Source: JALHOM01 sp964615775 (lineage in GTDB: Bacteria > Patescibacteriota > Saccharimonadia > Saccharimonadales > 2-12-FULL-41-12). Taken from it: a DNA stretch of 36,309 nucleotides. A program made the position numbers and the translations under genes. The stretch is taken from contig CAZTQB010000008.1 in the NCBI GenBank assembly GCA_964615775.1, forward strand, positions 1-36,309. The letters are read 5' to 3'. This document shows positions 23,777 through 31,400 of this stretch, piece after piece. The notes under the pieces were generated by a model. That model saw nothing but the letters and a program-made list of their open reading frames with translations. It was not told the DNA's origin and searched no databases. The number at the start of each line of letters is the position of its first letter. The first letter of the stretch is position 1.

Positions 23777-26563
23777 ATGGGAAAAACAACAAACTTGACT
23801 ACAGGTAGGCTTTTCACAGAGCCAAAAACTAAAGGTTACGATAATCTAACATGGGTTAAACGAGACTCAGTAATTGCTAATCCGATGACAGGAAAAAATG
23901 TCTTTGAGCAATACGATGTTGAGTTTCCGGATTTTTGGTCGCAAAATTCGATCAATATTGTGGCTCAAAAATACTTTACCGGTACGCCAGGTACTAAGGA
24001 ACGAGAAGGCTCGCTCAAACAGCTTATTAATCGTGTAGCCGATACAATAGTTAAACAAGGTCTAAAAGAAAATTATTTTGATAATGAGCAAGAGGCTGAA
24101 GACTTTAAAGAAGAATTAAAGTATATTTTGGCTACTCAGCGGGCTGCTTTTAATTCTCCGGTTTGGTTTAATATTGGAGCCTTAGATAGGACTCAACAAG
24201 CAAGTGCATGTTTTATTCTTGGTATAGAAGATACGATGCCAGCGATTTTGAATTGGTACCAAGAAGAGGGTATGGTCTTTAAGGGTGGTTCTGGCTCTGG
24301 AGTCAACCTTAGCCCAATTAGATCTTCTGTAGAGCCTCTTGGCAAGAGTGCTGGGACGGCTAGTGGACCGCTTAGTTTTATGCGTGGTGCTGATGCTTCA
24401 GCTGGAGCGATTAAGAGTGGCGGTAAGACTCGTAGGGCAGCCAAAATGGTGATTCTTAATGTAGATCACCCAGATGTTGAAGAATTTATCTGGTGTAAGG
24501 CACTAGAGGAGCGAAAAGCTCGTGATCTGCAGGCCGCTGGCTGGGACATGAGCTTAGACGGCAAAGATATTCATTCGGTACAGTATCAGAATGCTAATAA
24601 TTCGGTACGAGTGACTGATGAATTTATGCAGGCTGTCGAGGACAATAAAGATTGGGAGTTGAAAGCCGTAAAAAATGGCAATACTGTCAAGACGGTTAAA
24701 GCCAGAGAGTTATTTAGGCAATTTGCCGAAGCAGCTTGGGAATGTGCCGACCCTGGCATGCAATTTGATACAACCATTAACGACTGGCATACAACTCCAA
24801 ACGCTGGCCGGATTAATGCTTCTAACCCTTGTAGTGAGTACATGCACCTAGACAACTCAGCCTGTAATTTGGCATCAATTAATCTGCTTAAATATCTGGA
24901 CAAGAATGGTAATTTTGATGTAGAGGCCTTTAAGCATACAGTTAGAATTATCTTCACTGCTCAGGAGATTTTGGTAGGTTATTCTGAGTATCCTACTGAG
25001 AATATTGCCAAGAACGCTAGAGCTTATCGTGAGCTTGGACTTGGTTACGCCAATCTTGGGGCAATGTTGATGGCTCAAGGATTGCCATATGATTCTGATG
25101 AAGGTAGGGCTCAAGCGGCAGCGATTACGGCTATTATGACTGGATATGCTTATGCCACTAGTGCCATGATCGCACAGAAAGTCGGACCATTTGCCGGCTT
25201 TCATAAAGACCGCGACGGAACACTAAGGGTTATCAAAAAACATCGCAAGGCTGTTGATGGTATCGATGCTTCATTAGTATCGGAGAGCTTATTAAGTGCT
25301 GCAACTAATGTATGGGACGAAGCCATTGAACTATCAGAACTATACGGGGTACGTAATTCTCAGGCTAGCGTATTAGCCCCAACTGGGACTATTGGACTAA
25401 TGATGGATTGTGATACAACTGGCATTGAGCCAGATTTAGGTCTAGTTAAGGTTAAAAAGCTAGTTGGCGGTGGTACTATGAATATTGTCAATCAGACTGT
25501 TCCAAGAGCTTTAGAGAGTCTTGGCTATTCGCCATCGCAAGTTAACGAAATTGTTAAATACATAGACGAAGAAAAGACCATAATTAACGCCCCACACCTT
25601 AAAGAAGAACACGAGAGCGTATTTGCTTGCTCGATGGGAGATAATGCTATTCATTATCTTGGTCATGTTAAGATGATGTCTGCTGTCCAGCCTTTCTTGT
25701 CTGGTGCTATTAGCAAAACTGTTAATATGCCAGAGGAAGCTACGGTTGAAGATATAGAGCAACTTCATATCGACTCATGGAAAATGGGGCTTAAGGCAGT
25801 TGCTATTTATCGAGATAACTGTAAAGTAGCTCAACCACTGTCTATGGCTAAAAAGGAAGGTGAAAAATCATCAGAATTAAGTAGTGTATCCGATGACATA
25901 ACGGACAAAATTCTAGTGAAAGGTACGGTTAGACGACTTTTACCTCGACGACGTAATAGTAAGACTTACAAATTTAGGGTAGCTGATTTGTCTGGTTTTT
26001 TCACTGTTGGTGAATATGACGATGGTACTCCGGGTGAGTTATTTATACAGGCTTCTAAGCAAGGCTCAACTCTATCTGGTCTAATGGATTCTTTTTCTCG
26101 CTCAATTAGCCATGGTTTACAGTATGGTGTGCCACTAAAGAGTTATGTAGAGAGCTTGCTTAGTAGTAGTTTCTCTCCATCTGGTATTACTGATGATCCA
26201 GAGATTCGTACTGCCTCGTCTGTGATTGACTATATATTCCGTAGGCTTGCCACTGACTATTTAAGTTTTGATGATCGTTTAGAGCTTGGTCTTGCCTCGC
26301 TTGATGATATGCCAGTTGACCAGACTAGTTTACTCGACGATTCAAAGGTAGATGATCAAGCCGATAAAATGTCAGCACCTAGCAATAACACAAATAAGGT
26401 TGATGTTCCTAGTAGTGTTGGGGTCAAATCGCCTAACAGCACGAAACAGACGTTTGAGTCTTCCGACGTAGCTCCAATGTGCTATAACTGCGGTAGTCAA
26501 ACTCAGCGTGCCGGTAGTTGTTATGTCTGTACTTCTTGTGGTAGTACTACTGGCTGCTCCTAA
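23777..26563 (+). CDS. nrdJ: vitamin B12-dependent ribonucleoside-diphosphate reductase (class II)
   Basis: 928 aa. Makes deoxyribonucleotides using adenosylcobalamin, with no oxygen requirement and no small subunit. Redox Cys at about 145 (ASACFIL) pairs with the Cys of the second site; active-site region NPCSEYMHLDNSACNLASINL has Cys at about 352 and 363; the class II signature MMDCDTTGIEPD is at about 543-554, and APTGTIG precedes it. The C-terminal tail carries a Cys-rich ribbon (MCYNCGSQ through CYVCTSCG, about 900-925), which acts as the re-reduction shuttle. No ATP cone at the N-terminus, so allosteric activity control may be missing. GAGAGGGAG is the ribosome binding site. B12 synthesis genes are not in the window, so cobalamin may have to come from outside. 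Confidence 0.95.
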   Translation: MGKTTNLTTGRLFTEPKTKGYDNLTWVKRDSVIANPMTGKNVFEQYDVEFPDFWSQNSINIVAQKYFTGTPGTKEREGSLKQLINRVADTIVKQGLKENYFDNEQEAEDFKEELKYILATQRAAFNSPVWFNIGALDRTQQASACFILGIEDTMPAILNWYQEEGMVFKGGSGSGVNLSPIRSSVEPLGKSAGTASGPLSFMRGADASAGAIKSGGKTRRAAKMVILNVDHPDVEEFIWCKALEERKARDLQAAGWDMSLDGKDIHSVQYQNANNSVRVTDEFMQAVEDNKDWELKAVKNGNTVKTVKARELFRQFAEAAWECADPGMQFDTTINDWHTTPNAGRINASNPCSEYMHLDNSACNLASINLLKYLDKNGNFDVEAFKHTVRIIFTAQEILVGYSEYPTENIAKNARAYRELGLGYANLGAMLMAQGLPYDSDEGRAQAAAITAIMTGYAYATSAMIAQKVGPFAGFHKDRDGTLRVIKKHRKAVDGIDASLVSESLLSAATNVWDEAIELSELYGVRNSQASVLAPTGTIGLMMDCDTTGIEPDLGLVKVKKLVGGGTMNIVNQTVPRALESLGYSPSQVNEIVKYIDEEKTIINAPHLKEEHESVFACSMGDNAIHYLGHVKMMSAVQPFLSGAISKTVNMPEEATVEDIEQLHIDSWKMGLKAVAIYRDNCKVAQPLSMAKKEGEKSSELSSVSDDITDKILVKGTVRRLLPRRRNSKTYKFRVADLSGFFTVGEYDDGTPGELFIQASKQGSTLSGLMDSFSRSISHGLQYGVPLKSYVESLLSSSFSPSGITDDPEIRTASSVIDYIFRRLATDYLSFDDRLELGLASLDDMPVDQTSLLDDSKVDDQADKMSAPSNNTNKVDVPSSVGVKSPNSTKQTFESSDVAPMCYNCGSQTQRAGSCYVCTSCGSTTGCS

Positions 26564-26614
26564 TATTTAACTAGAATAGAAACTTCTATTAAGCTGCTCT
26601 TTGTAGATGAAGAT

Positions 26615-26644
26615 TTGGCAAACTATTAGTTCTTAAGTTATAAT
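26615..26644 (+). promoter_or_regulatory. promoter overlapping the start of the thioredoxin-fold gene
   Basis: TTGGCA (26615-26620), 18-nt spacer, TATAAT (26639-26644). A TTG at 26644 falls in the -10 box and so cannot be the start; ATG 26656, 11 nt after the box, is the likely start with little or no leader. Confidence 0.7.
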
Positions 26645-26655
26645 TGGCTACAGCT

Positions 26656-26925
26656 ATGAAAATCGTAGTCCTTTACAGACCAGGCTCTGAGCATGAAACA
26701 CAGATTAATTCCTTTGTTAGGGAGTTTAGTTCAAGAGCTTCAGATGTTAAACAGCCAGAAATGATTAATGTAAATACTCGAGATGGCTGGTCGTTGGCTT
26801 CACTATATGATGTTGTCCAGTATCCTGCAATTTTAGTCTTGAAAGACGATGGTCAATTGCAAAAGAGCTTTGAGGGCAGACAGCTGCCTCTTGTAAATGA
26901 AGTAGTGTCTTATCTTAGGGCCTAA
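26656..26925 (+). CDS. thioredoxin-fold protein without redox cysteines
   Basis: 89 aa from ATG 26656. Beta-alpha-beta start MKIVVLYRPGSEHETQINSF, where thioredoxins have the WCGPC loop; here YRPGSEHE contains no Cys, and the protein has none. The second half holds the cis-Pro element VQYPAILVLKDDGQL with an FEGRQLP turn, typical of thioredoxin-like proteins. Downstream of nrdJ, where a thioredoxin or glutaredoxin would be expected, but it cannot be a dithiol reductase. A protein-binding or substrate-holding role is possible; function unknown. Own promoter with a probable leaderless or very short-leader mRNA. Confidence 0.75.
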   Translation: MKIVVLYRPGSEHETQINSFVREFSSRASDVKQPEMINVNTRDGWSLASLYDVVQYPAILVLKDDGQLQKSFEGRQLPLVNEVVSYLRA

Positions 26926-26949
26926 GATAACGTATAGGTAGTTCATAAC

Positions 26950-26988
26950 TTTACAAGAGAGCTAGTATCTGTTAATATGAATATTAAC
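26950..26988 (+). promoter_or_regulatory. promoter of rplU with inverted repeat
   Basis: TTTACA (26950-26955), 17-nt spacer, TAATAT (26973-26978). A perfect 7-bp inverted repeat GTTAATA-TGAA-TATTAAC (26971-26988) overlaps the -10 box. GAGG near 27010 is the ribosome binding site. Confidence 0.55.
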
Positions 26989-27018
26989 TATTTGTTAAAT
27001 CAATAATATGAGGAAAAA

Positions 27019-27327
27019 ATGAAGAAAGCAGTTATTGCTACTGGCGGAAAACAGTATATCGTTACCGAGGGCGAAACTTTACAAGTTGAGTTACTTAAAG
27101 ATGCTAAAACAAAAATAAGCTTCGATGCTCTATTGGTGATTGATGGAGATAAGGTTAGCGTTGGAACTCCGCTTGTAAGTGGAGTGAGTGTTAGTGCAAA
27201 AGTACTAGAAGAGGATGTCAAGCAAGACAAAGTAACTTCTATTCGCTACAAAGCCAAAAAACGAGTCCACACTTTAAAAGGCCATCGCCAAAGGCTGACT
27301 ACTCTAAAAGTAGAATCAATAAAATAA
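27019..27327 (+). CDS. rplU: 50S ribosomal protein bL21
   Basis: 102 aa, the normal size. MKKAVIATGGKQYIVTEGETLQVELL is the classical N-terminus; the middle holds VSVGTPLVSGVSVSAKVLEE and the C-terminus YKAKKRVHTLKGHRQRLTTLKVESI, with the conserved K-K-R-x-H-x-x-x-GHRQ. It binds 23S rRNA in the large subunit. In most bacteria rpmA (bL27) follows immediately, but here two terminator hairpins follow instead. Confidence 0.96.
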   Translation: MKKAVIATGGKQYIVTEGETLQVELLKDAKTKISFDALLVIDGDKVSVGTPLVSGVSVSAKVLEEDVKQDKVTSIRYKAKKRVHTLKGHRQRLTTLKVESIK

Positions 27328-27330
27328 AAA

Positions 27331-27382
27331 GCCAATATTTAACCTATTGGCCTTAAATGCCGGATTATCTCCGGTATTTTTT
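27331..27382 (+). terminator. double hairpin terminator after rplU
   Basis: First hairpin GCCAATA (27331-27337) / TATTGGC (27345-27351). Second hairpin CCGGA (27360-27364) / TCCGG (27370-27374) followed by TATTTTTTA, the functional U-run. Confidence 0.85.
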
Positions 27383-27396
27383 ATTGTGAAAACTAT

Positions 27397-27501
27397 GCTA
27401 GTATATAAATACTAGCAGTTTAATGCTAGTGAGTATAAAAGTTTGACATTTTGGCTATAGAAGACTATTGTTATTATGCTTAAATTAATATACTATATTA
27501 A
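27397..27501 (+). promoter_or_regulatory. promoter region of the surface operon with three palindromic elements
   Basis: GCTAGTAT-ATAA-ATACTAGC (27397-27416) is a perfect 8-bp inverted repeat, and GCTAGT recurs at 27425-27430. TTGACA (27443-27448), 17-nt spacer, TATTGT (27466-27471) forms the promoter. TTAATATA-C-TATATTAA (27485-27501) is a perfect palindrome just after the expected start near 27478. Elements on both sides of the promoter suggest regulated expression. The leader to 27591 (about 114 nt) has no further feature that I recognise and only a weak AGGG before the ATG. Confidence 0.55.
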
Positions 27502-27591
27502 ATAGTTGATGCTAATAGAGTCATGTACAAAATAGATGCTGACTTATTTACTCAAAATAACTTTAGAACTAGGGTTAGATAAAAGATATAA

Positions 27592-28401
27592 ATGACTAAA
27601 ATTAACAAAAAAAATAGACTTATTCGTATATTGCCTGCAAAGTTGGTCTTTAGTTTGGCTATTGGAGCAATTTTTGCTTTTGTAGTTATTTATCCGTCCT
27701 TTGTGTCTGCGATTACATCTGATCTAACTCGTTGGTATAAAGCCGACTCGTTTATTGAGAGTGGACAGATAGTTTCAATTGCTACAAGCGAAGCGGATAA
27801 AGTAGAGATTGCAAACAGTAAAAAGCCAGTAAAGTTACTTGGAGTTTCTGTTGAAGATGGTGAGGCATTAGCCTCGATAAACAAAAGTTTAGATGAAAAA
27901 AATGTACAGGTTGCTATTGCTGGCAGGAGTAAAGTAAAAGTTAATTTATCTCGGGGTCCAATCAGTAGGGGTGACTTAATTGGTATGAGCGATCAGCCGG
28001 GAATTGGTGCCAGAGCAACTGAGGGTCAACCAGTCGTCGGTGTTGCGGAAAGTTCGCTAGGTAATGAAAATTCAAAGCCAAGTGACGAACAGGGGGAGAT
28101 AGCTTTACTTATATCTGTTGGGGTTGCTCCATATCCTGAGAGTGCCACAACTTGGCTGAGTAGTTTGGCTGGCAAAAATGTTAGTGCTATGCAAATGGCG
28201 TTTTTGTTTTTGATAGCTATCGTGGCCATTGTCTCTATAATTGTACTAACTTATTCATCTATTCGTAATAGTTTTATAGCTGCTGGTCGTAATCCTATGG
28301 CCAAGGCCGCTATACTTCAGGTACTTTCTCAGGTAATGATTATGGTCTGCCTAGTTGCAATTGCTAGCTTTGGATTAATGTATTTTATATTAAGGCTGTA
28401 A
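27592..28401 (+). CDS. membrane protein with an extracytoplasmic fibre-related domain
   Basis: 269 aa, not a named family. Signal-peptide-like segment at about 13-40 (LVFSLAIGAIFAFVV, cleavage near VSA). The domain at about 45-185 ends GPISRGDLIGMSD then QPVVGVAESSL, and aligns by eye with the domain near residues 2005-2125 of the next gene. Two transmembrane helices close the protein (about 202-225 and 243-268, AFLFLIAIVAIVSII and MVCLVAIASFGLMYF) with a basic loop between (RNSFIAAGRNPMAK). The stop is 1 nt before the ATG of the giant gene, so the two are coupled. I infer a partner or base protein for the fibre. The alternative is an unrelated small-domain membrane protein. Confidence 0.75.
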   Translation: MTKINKKNRLIRILPAKLVFSLAIGAIFAFVVIYPSFVSAITSDLTRWYKADSFIESGQIVSIATSEADKVEIANSKKPVKLLGVSVEDGEALASINKSLDEKNVQVAIAGRSKVKVNLSRGPISRGDLIGMSDQPGIGARATEGQPVVGVAESSLGNENSKPSDEQGEIALLISVGVAPYPESATTWLSSLAGKNVSAMQMAFLFLIAIVAIVSIIVLTYSSIRNSFIAAGRNPMAKAAILQVLSQVMIMVCLVAIASFGLMYFILRL

Positions 28402-28402
28402 A

Positions 28403-31400
28403 ATGGAAGATAAAAATATCCAAAACACTATTCTTGATCCCGATGAGACCCTAACTTCTTCGTCTTGGCAAAATACTGTCACTTACTCTAGCTATTATGG
28501 TAATAAAAATCGGTTACAAATCTTTAGTGTTGTCGCAACAATTTTGGCTCTTATATTGATTGCAGTTATTGCCTGGTTAGTTCTACATGTTTTCCACTCC
28601 GCCCAAAACAAAAAAACCACTAACTCTACTCAATCCTCACAATTCTCTAGAGTATCCTTAGACCAACTAAATCTTGGTCAACTAGGTCAACTTGATGTCA
28701 ATGGTAATCTCATGGTCAATGGTGGACTAGTCCTGAAACCAAGTACTCAACCATCATCTCCAACTTCAGGCCAAATCTATCTCAACTCACAAGACAAAAA
28801 GATCTATTACTACGATGGTCAAACCTTTCGTGAACTAGCTTCTGGTTCTAGTAGTGGCTATATAGCTGGTGCCGCCAGTGGAGTAACCATAGGTAGCGGT
28901 CTTAGACTCCAAGGCAATATTCTCTCAGCTGACACCATAAGCTCCACTCCAACCTCCGATGCGGTTACATCAGTTCAAGGTCAATCAGGTAACGTTGTTT
29001 TCACTAGCGGCAATGGTATCTCGGTCAATGGCACTCAAATCTCTAACAGTGGAGTCACTGGCATTAATGGATTAACTGGCAATGTACCAATTGGCAGGGG
29101 ATTAACTACGACTGGTGGTACATTAGCTTCGTCTATGACTCTCATCTCGGGTTCACCTGGTGTAATAACTGTCAGTGACGATGGTAGCGGTAATTACACT
29201 ATCTCTCAAGTTGGTTCTGGTTCTTCGGGTTCGGTTGCTCTAGGCCCAACTATTGCTCAAACCGATGCTTCTAATTTCTCAAGTATCTTCATTAATAAAA
29301 CTGGTACCGGTAACCTGCTCCAAATCCAACAAAATGGCACAAACAGATGGGTAGTCAACAACTCCGGTACATTAACCGTAGGTGATGTACCATTTAGTCG
29401 TTTAAGTGGTGTTCCTAGCATAGTTAATGCACTGACAGATGGCACTACTACTTCGTCCGGTACTATAACTGTTGGCACTGGACTAACTCTAACTGGCAAT
29501 ACTCTAACTGCCAACAATAACGGCATAACAACTGTCAATGGCACAACTAACCAAGTCAACGCCTCTACTTCTGGGGGTACAGTAACCTTGTCTTTACCAC
29601 AAGATATTAATACCACCTCTACTCCAAGCTTCTCAGGACTAACCCTAACCAATCTCAGTACTGCCGGCATAGTTAAGAACAATGCCAGCGGAGTCCTCTC
29701 CACTGGTCAAGTAGCTCTAGGTAGTGAAGTGTCTGGTACCTTACCAATAGGTAGTGGTGGTACTAACGCTACGACTGCTTCTGGTGCTAGAACCAACCTT
29801 GGAGCAGCAGCCTCCGGAGCTAACTCCGACATCACCAGTCTATCTGGCCTAACCACAGCTCTATCTGTTGGGCAGGGAGGCACAGGAGCTACGACTGCCC
29901 AGGGAGCCATTAACAACCTATCTGGTCTAAGCACAGCTGGTGATCTACTCTTCCACAATGGTACTAACACCACTAGATTAGCTAGAGGCACTAATGGTCA
30001 ATGTCTAACCTCATCGGCTACCACTATCCAATGGGGTAGTTGTGGTTTAACTTCCGAAGCTGACACCCTAGCTACTGTGACTGCTAGGGGAGCTGCAACC
30101 TCTACAGCTGTCTCACTAAATGGTGGAGCTACCATTGCTGGAGTAACTGTCAATAACGCCACTGTTACTGATGACCAAATCCTACTAGGTATAACCACTG
30201 GCGGAGCTACTCGCTTCAACGGCACCATCACTAACGCTGATCTAACTGCTGCTAGAACCTGGACACTACCAGATGCTAGTGGTACCTTCTGTCTAACAAG
30301 TGGCAACTGTGCTGGAGTAGGTGGTACTGGTGACATCCTAAACAATGGCCAAAACGGCCCAGTCACCATTGGTACCAATGATGCTACTGCACTAACCCTA
30401 GAAACTAACAATACTGGTAGACTAAGTATCTCTTCAACTGGAGCTGTAACAGTCTCTAACACATTAGCTATCCAGGGTGGTAACTCATTAGTCTTAGGTA
30501 CTGCTTCAACCTCAGCTGGAGCCATCGCCTTCAACAACGCTGCTGGAGCTAACTCAGTCTCACTACTAGCTCCATCTACTAACCCTAGCTCTAGCTTCTC
30601 ACTCCGACTACCAAGTGCCACTGGCTCTAACAATGACTGTCTAAAAGTCGATGGTTCTGGTAACCTCTTCTTTGGTGGTTGTGCCGCAGCTGGTTCTGGT
30701 GTAACTAGCCTAAACACACTATCTGGAGCCTTAAGTGTAGCTAACGCTACTGCTTCGGGTTCTACCATTACCATAGACGATGCTACAACTACTACTAAGG
30801 GTATAGCTTCCTTTAACTCCACTAACTTCAGTGTTAGCTCTGGAGCTGTTAATACTATCCAGAACATAGCTACTACATCTAGCCCAACCTTTGCTGGTGC
30901 CACTATCTCTGGTCTCAGTACTGCCGGCATAGTTAAGAACAATGCCAGCGGAGTCCTCTCCACTGGTNNNNNNNNNNNNNNNNNNNNNNNNNNNNNNNNN
31001 NNNNNNNNNNNNNNNNNNNNNNNNNNNNNNNNNNNNNNNNNNNNNNNNNNNNNNNNNNNNNNNNNNNTATCTGGCCTAACCACAGCTCTATCTGTTGGGC
31101 AGGGAGGCACAGGAGCTACGACACTAACTCAATACGGAGTACTGTATGGCAATGGTACAGGTGCTATCCAAGCCACAGCAACTGGTACAACTGGTCAATG
31201 TCTAGTAGCTACTACATCAGCTGCACCAACTTGGGGATCTTGTGCTGGTAGCGGCTCTGGTGTTACTTTGCAGTCAGCCTACAACAATTCCACCAACCCA
31301 GAACTAGTCCTAGATTCTACTAGAGGTGGTCTGACCATTAGAGATAATGCAACACCAGTAGGTAGTAACTTACTAGAGATTCAGAACAACAACGGTACTG

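Noticed and set aside
26644..26655. TTG start at 26644 for the thioredoxin-fold protein.
   Set aside because: It lies inside a consensus TATAAT box, so it would not be transcribed from that promoter.
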